From Nemania diffusa (lineage: Eukaryota > Ascomycota > Sordariomycetes > Xylariales > Xylariaceae): a stretch of 64,000 nt of DNA. The notes under the pieces were generated by a model. The model saw only the letters and a list, made by a program, of their open reading frames with translations. It was not told the DNA's origin and made no database searches. Positions 23,165-35,640 of this stretch are shown one piece after another (positions within the stretch are counted from its first letter, which is position 1; every line of letters begins with the position of its first letter). The position numbers and the translations under genes were made by a program. The stretch lies in the NCBI GenBank assembly GCA_038501195.1, contig JBBPUQ010000001.1:1922001-1986000 (forward strand), written 5' to 3'.

Positions 23165-26100
23165 AGTCGTAGCAGCGAGCGGAGCTAGCTGAGCGAGAGC
23201 ATCTGGCGTTATATGGCAGGGACGGCTGGGCGGACGGGCTTCGATCCGACACTTGCGATTTGGCACATTGGCGTTATGGGGAACATAACGAGGGTCACAT
23301 ATCAGGTCTCAGATACCGCTTGTTTTCGCATTGTATTTTTTTCTCTCTTCTACTGTTTCATTTTCTATATAGGCGGGCTCGGTTCCTGGGCCTACATGGC
23401 TTGTTGCCTGTTGTGTATGCATATGAGGTAGATATTGGACGATCAGGGTGTTACGATGAGTTATGGCTTTGATGGTCTGGTATTATGAGCTACTCGACTA
23501 GATGAATTGAGTTACATAGCGTTGAGGACTAAACACCTTGTCTTGATGATTATGACCTGTATTTTTCTACGCCTATGGGCCGTGGTTTCGGTATGTCCAA
23601 ATTTGCTGATTATCTGAGTGTGTAGCTCCCCCAACTCTATTTCTTGGCCCTCTTGCATATTTCATGATATCAGGGAAGGGAGTAAGAGCAGTAAAATGTC
23701 CGAGCCTTGTCACCTGACATACACATCAATGTCCTCGTTGCGTAGGACGGTTGAATGAGCCAAGAGATTTAAGTAGGGTTTTGGTATGAGTTAATGCGGA
23801 TAATGGTACGTTATTAAAGCTTAACTATGAGCATGAAGTCACGCGACGATTTACCGTTATACCTACTCCTTGATCTGTAATACCCATCCATTCTAGATGT
23901 CTACGCAGTATAGCGAAATAGGTTAATATCTAAACACTATTTCGTTGGTCTGTCTATGGTTGAAGAAATCGAGTAGGGGGTTCGTGGTGTTTTGTACGAT
24001 ACCTTGTTGGTCTCGCTTACTGACACCATTCTCTCCAACATAACGCTTTAACTGCCAACTTACACCACTTACGTATCTCGCAACCTACCCAATCTATGCT
24101 GTGCTCACGTAGTATGTACAAGCATGTATACATCATGCCACTCCTAGTAAAAACCGAGATGAGCAGCAACAAAAAAAAGCGCTATACTCTACATTCATGA
24201 CAAAAAGCACCCAGCACAGATCGCCAAGCCTTACCAAAGACGGCGGCGGCGCTAAGCCCTGACCAGTAAACCAGAGTCGCTGCTCCCAGGCTGGCCGCGC
24301 TAGATCGGCGCTAGCATCACCCACGCCAACCCTAAAGTGATGATCCTCATTTCGGCGGCCCTCTCGCTATCAGGCGCTGCGCGACGGCTAGCGCAAATAG
24401 CTTGCAGAATCACGTCCCCAGACCTCCCGTTGCAGATCGGATTCCACTGGACCGATCGAAATTGCAGGAGGAGCGCTTAATGGGCTGCCTCTGCCGCTTT
24501 GGAAGAAGTAGGCGGAAATAGCCCCGTTGACTACCAACGTTAAAGGAATACCAGCTGCGGATCAAACAACCGAAAGCCACAATTTTTGAGGCCCACTCAA
24601 GTGCCCATCCGATTAACATCGCTATTATGATCAACCTAACCAGCCAACCAGCAGTTGTGGTTGTGGTAAGCCATGTCCACGGTATCGACGTGAACCGGCC
24701 CAGCAGCTCCACCGTTCGCTATGTGGCTTGATGTGATGGGAACTGTATGCACTGGCAAGGACTTGGGTCATCTCGATGGGTCATAACTCATCCCATAGTG
24801 TTCTATTCGAGGTGACGGGGGAATGAGCTAAGGCAGGGGGAATGCTTACCGGGGCATTTGATCCCTTAGGCCTTAACCTTTGTTTTAATCAACCTATTTA
24901 CTTACCATTTGGGTATAGTATAGTAATATTTGTCCGAGTATTACTGATCGATGAACGCGATAGCTCGGAACCTAGCCCTATGGATAGCGAAAAAATATTA
25001 TCTACGATATCGCTAGCATACTGGGTAAGATCCTGAGAAGAAGGACCCCGATCTGGAAGATAAATGACATCCAGAGACCCATTTATGGTCTTGACTCGAG
25101 TACTGCGTAGATCCCCTTGGCAAGATATTGTCATCAGCAAAGCTATCGTAAGTCAATTCAACGATTATCACGCTTGTCCGTGCTATGCTTTATAGAGTAA
25201 TGGGCCTCGCCGAGTTACATTTGCACTACAGTACTAAAATCTTATGGGCTTTTGCAGCCTTTGGGACGATTGCCGACTTCCGGTAGTAGGTCGTACGTAC
25301 ATACAACCTTTTCAGACGGTAATGAATACTGCTAGGCTAGGATGATAGAGATGAGCATAGCATACGCAGTAGAACTCTTTAGGGATCAGAATTGCTTTTG
25401 CTTAAGGCTGAGGCGCAATTAGCCTAGACGAGTATAAATGTTGTTGATATCTTAGCTCACTTTTAAAGCCTAGATTCGGCACACACGGTCATATTTCACG
25501 AGGTTTTATGAACATATCGAAGAGAGGAAGTGACTCTTATATGTTTTAAATGAAATAAAGAGTATACGTCTTGTTATCGCGAATGTGACAAACCATTATA
25601 AAAGGCATTGCTCATATTTTCTGATGAGCCGAGATAGACCGTATGTAACCGCCAAAAAGATTGAAGTAAACTTTAATATGTCGTCTCAGGACACGTGGAT
25701 ATAGACTCGAAGACAGCGTCGACGGGAATATCAAAACTGCATCAAAGCGAAACCTTGGCTAAACGCTATGTTGGAATGTAAAGGGTTCTGCAGGCGTGAT
25801 GTAGCGTGATGTAACCTGATCTAGAACTTGTCATCTTGTTTCGCAACGCACAGCAATGTATGTACGCGTATGCTGGGATATAAAATAAGTATGCAGGCAG
25901 AGCCAGGGAGCCAGGGTGCTGAGACTCGAGGGAAAATATATTAGAGGCTCATCATATTGAGGCGACATCAGTTTTTTTTTCATTCGGTAATTTCAGCTGT
26001 CTAGCCGGTTTCTCTCATTTAGGAGCCACATACATATATATGTAATGCGATATTCTTCGACGCTTTCATATGTCATTCCTCCAAACAACAAGCAGTCAGA

Positions 26101-28770
26101 ATATTCGTATAGCAAGGCGCCTTGTGATTGGATTCTGTCTACATCACATAAATGTATAGACATGTTATCTGCAGTAATGTACTGAGATAAAACTCTGCCG
26201 AAACAACAACAAGTCGGTGAGTATGCGAGATGCGAGGTTCTAACAATCACAAGCATGATGCTAGCTTAGCCTCGATTGACACGTGACGACTCAATAGTGC
26301 AGCTAACGCCCCGAAATGGGAAGATTGCGGTGTGGTGGTGATGCACGAAAGCAGGGAATAGTGCCAAGCTTCGGTAATCTATCTTGAAAGAACCCATGTA
26401 GTATACTATATATGTACGCTACACTACACCACACTAACATTGAGTGGGAAAGTCGAGTACGGCGGCGAGCTCTCCGTTTAGATTCTAGAAGCAAGCCACA
26501 AAAAGTAGCATACGCATATTTATATGTGTATGTGTACACTCTATCCCATCTTCAATACGACCTCCACCTAACACGGTAATAGGATCCCATACTTACAAAA
26601 AGTTGAACTACTGATTGATTTCCAGCCTTCTGCCAAACTCTCGGGTTACCCCAGGTTGCATCGGCAGAATAAGCGCTTTGGGACAAGTACCAATCGCAAT
26701 CATGTAGAGGCTTATCAGACAAATATTGGAGGGGCTGGGGAGTTGACGCGGGGTTGGTTCATGTTGTAGGCGGTTTGTGGAACACATACCTACTTAGGTA
26801 ATTCTTTCCTGCCAATAACGTGGTAGGCATTGGGGTGGGTATCGTGAATGTTGTCGGTTGGTCGGTCATTGAGGGCGCGTTGCGGTACTGTAACAGAACG
26901 ATGCATGGGTAACAAGGGAATCAGTCTCCTTATAAGTTGGGCTTTGTTAGCACAAATAATACAGTGGGTGCAGGCTGGTATATATGTATCTGCGCTTAGA
27001 TAAGTAGCGCAGTACGTTCCGAACCGAGTCCTTTTGTTCGTAGTGCATCTAGCCGTCGCCGAGTGGACGCTATAGAGCCGTGTCATATAGACGATGACGC
27101 CGACGGTGCAGCCCTCTGGCTCACCTGCTCCCTCAATACGAGACGTAAACAAAGCACGCCTGCATGCATGGGGGCTCGTCATAAGTGAGTACTGGAGAGG
27201 CTGTTGGGGTAGCGGTAAGTTGATTGGTGCGTTGGGGTATTGTCGCACCGGTCGGGTTGATGGAAGATGGCGTGGTGCCGCCGGGCGTGACGGGGTGATA
27301 CGAGGGCATCTAAGGCTAGGAGGCCATGCGTATGGAATGCTCCCACCACGAGACACTAGAAGCTGAGCGAAGTTTAGCTGGATGGTATTAGTGCTGCAAG
27401 TCGAGGAAATATTGAAAACACAAAGACCGCACGGAGTGCCCGATAACCAACTTACCATTTCGCATTACCTACCTTTATACAAACAAGCCGGCAGGATTGC
27501 AGGTAAGTGAAGAAAAAACAGTATTGACTGTGTGGAGCCGGTTGATCTCTTGGCTGGCGGGTGTTCAATGAACCCGAGATAGTAGTTCCATATAAGCAAG
27601 TAGAGGGTGAATTGGAGAAGACAAGACGACAAGGAATAAGATCGTTGATTTGGGCTCAGTTAGCATATGTAGTAGTTCTGGTAATGTAGTGAGTGTTGTG
27701 TACTGCGTACGCTTCGCCGGTCAAACTTCCGATTGGGATCATCGCTGGCCATCATGTATCACAATCTTATACTTACATTGTAAGAATGAACTGTACTTGT
27801 ATGCAAATGGACTCGTCAATTGAAACATCTCAACAACAACGCGCACCCACGTTGCTGGTGCGCTCGGGTCGGACCTCTAAGCTATATCCGGGTGATGACG
27901 ACGTAATGCCCACTTGGTGCAAGTTATGTTCCGGTCGATCATTGTCTGGATCTTCTGTTAAACACACTACCGGTGGCAGTAGTACCACGGTTTATAATGC
28001 CTATGAAACCTGAGAAAATATGGTTGATGGCTCGTTGATACCTAAACCGCAGTGCATGTCGGATGGTGTTGTGTTGTTATAGGCAGATATAGATATAGAT
28101 ATGTACTGCGTCGTTTGCGATCCTTTTGGGTAACGGACGCCTATACCCAAATGAGACCGCTATTCCTAAAAGAGGGAATGAGGTCATCATGAATTTTGCA
28201 TCGTAACACCTGAGCGTGTGGCTTGTTCCCACTAGGTAGATAATCAACACTAATTAGCTCCCCCTGCGTGCCTGATACACTAGTAGTATCTGGAATACCT
28301 TTACTCAGTACGCTACGAGCGGGTAATGATGGATCTGCACTGTATTCTACCAGGAAATACCTCTATATAACTACCTAATTCAGGCAATTTCTTTGTTATT
28401 TACTCGCTCATTCATTCGAAGTCCGTTTGCTGTTACCTATCTAATCTTGACTTGTGCTACCATATTATCCTCCCCGTATTCAGCTTGTTCACATTCTTCT
28501 TGGTGTATTTGTCATTTTCAAACTGTTGTCGGATCTTTTTCTTTCCGGAAACTCGTTATCTTCGTATAGTGTCGGTACACTACGATTGGTCGTGGTACTA
28601 TTTTATTACTAGATAATGTTAGCGTAGGTACATTGGGAGGTAGTATGCTTTCCATAGCACTGTACACTGCCTACCGTACAGTATGTAGGATATTTACACT
28701 ACTCAGACTCCCCCTGGCTCACTTGTCTGTCAGTGCCAAATAAAGATCTACCAACCTTCCTGCTCTCCAG

Positions 28771-28802
28771 CCTACATACATACACATACACATACACATA
28801 TG
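28771..28802. repeat. CACATA-type microsatellite
   Basis: A run of ACATAC/CACATA units lies in the spacer upstream of the Wsc-type gene. It is non-coding. Confidence 0.75.
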
Positions 28803-29504
28803 TACAAGCTGCCAATCCTACCAGCCCTAACATCATAAGATATGGGGCATTCGTATTTTTTTTCTTCTTTTGTGCAATCCACCTTTGAAAACAACCCCGT
28901 CATCCGTTCGCCATAGCTAGCCGCATGAGTGTCACAGTACCTCCTACCTAACCTGTATAGTACATATCAGTCTACACCAGGTGGTAGCGCACACTTACAG
29001 CACGTACGGACGAGCAACCATCGCATCCCACCACACCAATAGGTACATAGTGCACTGTATTGCTGGTAGATACAGGGTGCATACACTACCTACCTACTGT
29101 AGAGATAGGCTACAGCACCTAAGGTACCTAACCTACATACACTGCTTATCCCCGTATCCATCCTGTCCATCCTTCCCTTCCTTGTCTTGCCGCGCAACCT
29201 TGAACCTCGTCCGACCAATTGGACCCGCTTCTTGTTCCCGGCCATTTTCTTCCTTCTCCTCCCTTAGCCAACCGATCATTCCTGTTCTCTCATTTCTCTC
29301 GAGAAATCCGGGCCACCGCTGTACCGCGGCCGTTCTCATTTCCTTGTTCTACCTCCTACCAAGCCTGCGAGGCATCTCCAAGTTGTTCATCTTCGGTTCC
29401 TTTGCGGTTGTTCTTCTGGACCTTCGCCGCTGTCTCGCTATCTCGACATCCCGGGACATCTTTCACTGCCAGGAACTTTCACTTGGAATTTGAGCCTGGG
29501 TCTT

Positions 29505-29528
29505 GGTCTGGTCTGGTCTGGTCTGGTC
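29505..29528. repeat. pentanucleotide repeat (GGTCT)n
   Basis: Almost five copies of a 5 bp unit lie in the probable 5' leader of the Wsc-type gene. Confidence 0.8.
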
Positions 29529-29660
29529 ACGACAATGGTAACCCACGACCATTATTCTCTCGGTTGTTTGTGATCCAGTCGTGGCAGTCACCAGGAATTA
29601 GTTGGCTCAATACGAAAATAAACTCTGGTTGTCCTGTCATCACCGCCTAAGCAGATCACG

Positions 29661-29804
29661 GTAAGTTTTTACTACTGTCGGCTTTGTTTGCCTCAAAACT
29701 TATGCTTTGCCACAACGTCACCGCCATAAGAATTAATTTCTTGATCAGTCTACCGACTACGTGTACACACTACGTTTACTAATGCCACTTGTTTCAACCG
29801 CCAG
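29661..29804 (+). other. predicted 5' UTR intron of the Wsc-type gene
   Basis: A strong GTAAGT donor at 29661 is followed by a TACTAAT branch-like site at about 29,777 and an acceptor CAG ending at 29804, 33 bases before the start codon. The upstream sequence is a pyrimidine-rich leader. This is inferred from splice signals only. Confidence 0.5.
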
Positions 29805-29837
29805 CCATTTTTAGTTATTTTTTTTGACCTTTTCGCC

Positions 29838-31186
29838 ATGGGTCACTCACGCTTTACCCTGCCATTCGTGGCTCTAATGGCCTTAATAATTGGTCCTCAG
29901 CTTGTTCAATCCCTTGATATGGAATATTGCGCAAGCCTCAACACTGCTGCTACAGCCACGAGTAAGTTAGCTCAAATATAGCACCTCAAGTTCCAGTACG
30001 CTAACCATCAAGCAGATAGTAGCATATGGCAATCCGATGGATTATGCCACGATTTTTGCGTTGATCAGTCATACGCCTTCGCCATTGTTCAAGCTCACGA
30101 CTGCTGGTGCAGTGATTATGTGCCTGCTACTTCGTCCCAGGTAGACACCGATGAGTGCAACGACGCATGTCCTGGCTGGAAGTATGATACTTGCGGAGCC
30201 CAAGGGCTATACGGATATATAGCGCTAGACGCGGCGCCGTCGGGCACAGCAGATGGAGCCTCGACATCTACCAGCGCAGTAAGTATTCTCAAATATATCT
30301 CGAAATGGCGGCATCTTACCCGCACGATATTACATGGGCCCGTTTCTCCCCCTATGGCTGTCTCTCACAAGTACCGTGGGCCGACGGAAGATATTCCATT
30401 TTAACTGTATATGAATCCAGGGGCAAACATCTACCACGTCGGTAGACACATCGAGCACTGCTACTTCCGTAGTCGAGTCGAGTACTACTAGTACTTCGAC
30501 TACATCTAGCACCTCTTTACCTGTATGCCTAGCTGGATCAGTTCCATATTTGTTATTTCATTGTGATTCGATATTATCAGGCTATTAAAGGCGGTAGTAC
30601 TAACAGTATATTCTAGGATCCCACCACAAAGACGGGTAGTACCAGCACCAGCACCACCACCACTCCATTACCGAGTACCTCGATTAAGACCGTAACGGCC
30701 GGTGGGACAGTTAGCCTACAAACTGTGACCGTGACACCCACTCCAACCGCAGGATCTAGTGCCGAATCTGATTTAAGTACGTCGAGCCACGGGCTGAGTA
30801 CGGGGGCTACAGTTGGTGTTGTGGTTGGTGTGCTAGGTGCTGCCGCTATTCTCGCGGGGATAGCTATTTTCTTCTGCCTCCGACGTAGGAGGCGCCAGAG
30901 TGAAGAACTACTCACCTCGAGGCCCCAAAGCCACCTTAGTGGCTCTGCCGGCATGATGGGTACACCAACGACCGGCATGGCATCCGTATGGGATGGAGAT
31001 AACACGTCGTCAGGTCGAAGAAACAGTCGCCTCATGCCTCATGACCCTCGCATGGACCCCTTCGCAACCAATATTTACAGCCGATTCGAGAATAAAAGCC
31101 GAGAAAGCATCAACACCCTTCAGGACAATCAAGATTATTCGAGAAAGGTGCTTCGGACCACGAACCCCGACCCGGTAGATGATTAA
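29838..31186 (+). CDS. Wsc1-type cell wall integrity sensor
   Basis: Four exons, 29838..29961, 30016..30278, 30421..30522 and 30617..31186, encode 352 residues. Donors are GTAAGT, GTAAGT and GTATGC. The order is: signal peptide (about 1-25), WSC domain (about 29-110) with its cysteines in YCASLNT, GLCHDFCVDQ, HDCWCSDYVP, ECNDACPGW and YDTCGAQGLYGY, a Ser/Thr-rich mucin-like stalk, a membrane span at about 227-250 (VGVVVGVLGAAAILAGIAIFF), then a basic stop-transfer (RRRRR). The cytosolic tail contains DPRMDPF and ends with SRESINTLQDNQDYSRKVLR, a conserved fungal Wsc tail. Family members sense cell wall stress at the plasma membrane and signal through Rom2-Rho1-Pkc1. The first exon join creates an NSS glycosylation site. 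Exons 2 and 3 are short, so the reading frame is broken up in the raw sequence. Confidence 0.9.
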
Positions 31187-33014
31187 AAAAAAAGAGTTGC
31201 AGATGAGCGTGATTCGGGGGCGACCGCCGATGACCGTGATTAGCAAGACTTTCAGCCCGTTTTCTTCACATTTGGGTCATTGCATTGCGTGTTTCCTTAC
31301 GAGATACCAGGACGGCGTTTTAGGACATTGATATTTAAAAGCAACACCCATGTTTATATGCACACAGGGAGGACGGCGAACTGGCCTGATTATCTCAACC
31401 AGGGCACGCTAATTATGCAAGCTGCATGCAATTCCTCACATTTCCAGGATTTGTCGATGGGACACACTCGAAGTGTCAGGGTGGTTGTTAGATCGAAATG
31501 TACGGGGAAAGGGAATTTCTGGGAGATTTTTGAAATTGGCTTTTCGCCTCAGGTCTTGGGTTTCGACGGCGGTACATAAAGCAGAGGGAAGGCGGCCGTG
31601 TTAATGCGTGCGACATTTACAATAGATTACGACAGCCTCACAGGTGCCTGTGAGGGCAACGATTGCATAGATAGCTCTACCAAATGGCAGTATCATCAAG
31701 GCAGATGAGGACTCGGTCGTGTACAGTATTTAGTCCAGATTTGAGCATACGATTCAATCAATGGTACAGCCTCTACAACAAATATGCCCTACAGCAGAGA
31801 AGTATATATCTCGCACATGGTGACCTGATGCCAGTAGGAAGTAGGGCGATGCTCTTTGTTTTATATTAAACATGTTGATTTCATGTATTAGAGATTGCAT
31901 TAAGATTATATAATGCTCTTACCAACATTTCGCAGTCTACTACGCACAGTAAATCGTAGATCAGCTTTTACAAAACATAACAAGAAATTTCTTTCTTAGT
32001 TGGCTATGATTGTTCTCCAACAGGATGCGAGAGGATCAAGGACATGTAATTTATTTCAGAGTAATATATCAATGTCCGAACACCATGTACCCTGTAAGGC
32101 TCCGTAAGACATTTTCAATACGAGCCGGTAGATAGGGAACAGGCCCATGCCTCTATTCATGAAGTGCCTGGTGTACTTTATACCTCCTTACACTAACACA
32201 GAAAAGTAAACGGTATAGACATTACCTACATTTGTTTGCTTAACATACTTTGTAGAAAGATAGTGGAAAATCCTTGCCTATATACACCACCAGTAGATGC
32301 CGAGTAAGTAGTAAATCCTTTACCTAACCCACTCCCGAGACATACGCATACATCGTATGCATATGTACATGCGGCTGGGCGCCCGGAAGATGGACTGACA
32401 TTGCCGCGCGTGGCTGCGGCTGAGTACCACCTACCGTCCTGCAATTACAAAGTCCTGTGGCGTTCTTTGCATGCACTACATACAGACCTACATATGTACC
32501 TCCCGGCCGTAATGTCCACCGTGTAATCTCGCGCGATGGCATGACTCCCGAAGTCCGTGCGGATATTCTAGAAGCTGGAAAAACTGTCTTGGCTCGACAA
32601 CACGAGGGAGATGACAGTCAGCGCCTTTGAAAAGGAAGCTCGCGTTCAACCGGGCTGTCCGGATGTTTCGGATCCTTCCAGGTGTCATCTCGGTACCGGC
32701 CCCTCTCCATTAACAGATCCTCGAGGTTCTTTGCGTCGGTTTGCGGATGGGGATGGGTGTCCGCCCCTCTTCTTTGATACTGTACATTAGTCTCGTGTCA
32801 GAGGCCCATTTACTACGGATGTCCAGAACCTCAACCCTCGGCATCTCCGGGTCCGACGCGGTGCCCCTAATACGGAAGAGAGCGGACTTGCAGCAAAGTT
32901 GATCGTGAGCGAGGCCGAGAGAAGATACAGTTAGATGACCTTCTCGATCATGTCGAAGGCATAGGTAGGTGTAGGTGTCACGGCGGTAACAACCATCGTC
33001 AATATGACCCCTAA
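31187..33014. other. gene-free spacer, 1.8 kb
   Basis: The spacer lies between the stop of the Wsc-type gene and the stop of the 855-residue protein, which converge. It is AT-leaning between 31,870 and 32,330. Only short open frames are present and none looks coding. Confidence 0.55.
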
Positions 33015-35640
33015 TCATAGATCAGATGCGTCTGGGACGTGTATCTGCCTGAATCCATCTTTCGTCACCCATGGGTTTTGTGCCGGGTCGGCTAGTCGCT
33101 GCTGCAGGTCAGGCTCCAAAGTCAAGTCGATTTCTAACCGCAAAGCTGTCTGGCTCATCTGGGAGCTGATGATCGAGCTTGTGCATTCGTTGTTATATTC
33201 GGAAGAGCCCGATGTCCTCGAGGCATCCCGATATTGCTTAGCGAATTCGGCCAAGATCACCGTACGAGCGTCCCAGTCAAAGATTGGGAGGGGCTCTCCA
33301 TCTTTCCGATCCCTATTCCAGGTCCTTGCTATTTCTCTATCCCCGGGGGCAAAAGCTGCACCTGGCTTTGTGGGAAAGCGTTTAAATGTCAGAGAAACCT
33401 GTTTCTCGTTAATGGTATTACCAAAGGCGAACCCTTGCTGATTGCTAGGCTGCGATATGAGAAGTTTTGTGAACGACATCTCGCCTGGAATTCTATCCGT
33501 CAAGCACACGATCACGTCGTCACTGATTCTCCGAATGGAGAAAATCTCTGACTGGTTAGACGGGCCATCTGACTGTAACGAGGCCTGTACGCGAAGATCT
33601 GGAAAGGACGAGATGGTAGTGCTGCGAATAAAGAATCCCCATTTCGGAAATTTAAGTGTTTTACTATCCAAGGTGTCCTGTGGCGTGCGCAAGAACTCGT
33701 TGATACGATTTTTAAATTCTCGTTTAATATAGATGTCTCTAGGCTCAGAATGAGATGCCAGACTTAATGCTCCGTCGACCACGCATTCCAGCCAGATGGG
33801 GTCAACGAAAAAGGTTCGTATGCTTTCTTGCGGCAGACTTTCTGGATCGGGGATCTGACTTAACGTTAGTTCCTACCCCGGAACAAAAAGATAGGGGCTT
33901 GGTTCGGCCTACAAGGTATTGCAACGGAATTTTGTTAGTTAGTAGTACGTCTGTTATCCAAGGAAGTACGTTGGCCCAATCGTGCGAGTTTAGATCGTTC
34001 CCTTGATTGTAGGAGCTTTGGGGAATATCGGTGCTGCCTCGAGTACGAGTCAAATTTGGGGCCATCTTCTCAATCTGTTTGTAGTACTGTGGCGTGCCAA
34101 TTCCCTCACTGATTTTCGAGCCCGTGTCTAGGGAAGCATTGAGGAAGTGCGGCCATCCATCGCCCCATGGCAAAGTACTATTTGTTTTCCCAACCTGTAC
34201 TTTGTCGCTTTTTTCTACCTCCACGACATTGCTAGCGGCTGAAGAGAGCTGTGAGTTGGGCTCGGAAATTCTGACAAAATCCGGATAGGTTTTCGGTCGG
34301 ACTTGTTTAGAAGCGTCGGCGGCCATTCTGCTGCGCAGTCGTAATAAGCTCATACTGAATGTAGCATCACTGGTACCGAACTGGCGTCCAAGTTGCCACG
34401 CAGAGTGGTAGGAGACATTGACGATACCAGTTTTTGAGTCTACAATCGCTAGGTCGGTACCAGAAGTGGACCATGTCCTCGCAGAGGACCCCATTCGGGC
34501 GGGAAATGTTGGTGTGAAGGGTCCGCGGAACAGCGCTGTCGTGGCCTCTCCGGTAATGGCCGTATATGGCTTCAGCGAGTATCCATCTTGCAGCTGCTTA
34601 TAGACCCAGAGTGCAGTTTCGTTTGCGGGTTCCCCTTTTGTTAAAGGGTCCAAAACCTCGCTTTTCGTTCGCAGTGGCTGGATGGATTTCCCCAAATTTT
34701 CCATAGTGCCGACAAAATCGACATCGCTAGGAGGTAAGGCCGTCCAGGTCCATGAGTGTAAGCTTACAAGACCAATGTATTCAGTTGAATCGTCTGAGAA
34801 TTCTAGTTTATCAATACCCTCCAAGGACACCACATGAGAGATCATAGTTGTTGGCTGCTCTAGCCCAATCGGCGCAACTCTATGGCCCATCAATAGAGAC
34901 ACCTTCGATTCTGTATCCCCAAGAGATGCCGAGGTCGTTGTATTAGAATGGGTGCTTCGGATATGTGCCAAGTGGGCGAATACCCCAACGTCAGGCTTTT
35001 CGTTGAAACTTGGCGCGGATGCACCATTTTCGTACGAGCCAAACAGCTTCTTAAATAAATCTGGCTTTACCATCAAGCAATCGACCATGTCATTGTCTTT
35101 GAAGTTACCCTCCATCTTTTGAACGGGAGATAAGAGTCCTGATGCTTTCGGTTCCCTCAAGTCACCGGCTTTCACACTACTTGTGTAGGTCACCCCTTGA
35201 TGAGGAGTCATTTTCCATTTTCTCAGATATTTTGTGGGAACTTCCAATTCATCCTCCGTAAAAGTGAGGAGGCCGATCCATGTCATCCTGTTGAAAGAGG
35301 TCACAGAGGCACTAGAAAAGGGCCGCTCCCATGGCAATTCCGCATTTTTGAAAACAACGTGGGGGAGCGTGTTTGCGTGTTCGCTTTGGCCAGGTGCTGG
35401 AGAAACTGAATCGATAGCTACAGTTGGATCAAGCCGTAGCTGTGGGACCCAGACTATGAACTCAGGTTCCGAGGACATCGTGTCTGGCTTTCCACCCGGT
35501 ACGGCGATAGGTTTTGTGAGTCTGACAGTATCTAGTCCGGGATCAAGAGAAAGAATACTGTTGGAAATCAAATTGATAGAATTAGATTTAAGAGCATCTG
35601 CATTGGTGACATTTAGGCTTCCTAGGCTCTTAGGGAACAT
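33015..35640 (-). CDS. uncharacterised 855-residue protein
   Basis: Two exons, 35640..33913 and 33854..33015, are joined over a 58 bp intron with donor GTAGGC, an ACTAACG branch and acceptor CAG. Phase 0 is kept and the joined sequence reads continuously through KIPLQYL-IPDPESLPQESIRTFFVDP. There is no signal peptide, membrane span or catalytic motif I can name. Notable stretches are EFIVWVPQLRLDP, ELPWERPF, WIGLLTFTEDEL, VSYHSAWQLGRQFG and WLECVVDGALSLA. The overall pattern, with aromatic-rich conserved blocks in a soluble mixed alpha/beta protein, reminds me of long uncharacterised bacterial proteins, but I cannot name the family and this memory is weak. The gene sits alone between two AT-leaning gene-free spacers, as accessory or transferred genes often do. 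The coding call and intron are firm; function is unknown. Confidence 0.8.

Larger units (their letters stand above)
23165..29837. other. long gene-free spacer, 6.7 kb
   Basis: No convincing coding frame was found. The largest open frame (222 codons, minus, 26790-27458) has no recognisable domain and a composition expected of non-coding DNA. A GC-rich patch at about 24,235-24,400 stands out from its AT-leaning surroundings. The right third (from about 28,950) becomes pyrimidine-rich and is probably the promoter and leader of the Wsc-type gene. Simple repeats occur at 28,084-28,103, 28,771-28,802 and 29,505-29,528. Confidence 0.55.

Noticed and set aside
24410..24712. 100-codon minus-strand frame with a possible membrane span
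   Set aside because: It ends in low-information sequence, has no homologous pattern I know and lies in a GC-rich patch where chance frames are common.
26790..27458. 222-codon minus-strand frame
   Set aside because: Cys/Arg/Pro-rich translation without domain or regular pattern, typical of chance open frames; no supporting splice or leader signals.
28981..29650. Overlapping plus-strand frames before the Wsc-type gene
   Set aside because: They arise from a pyrimidine-rich leader (Ser/Pro/Leu/Phe-rich translation) and probably belong to the 5' UTR.
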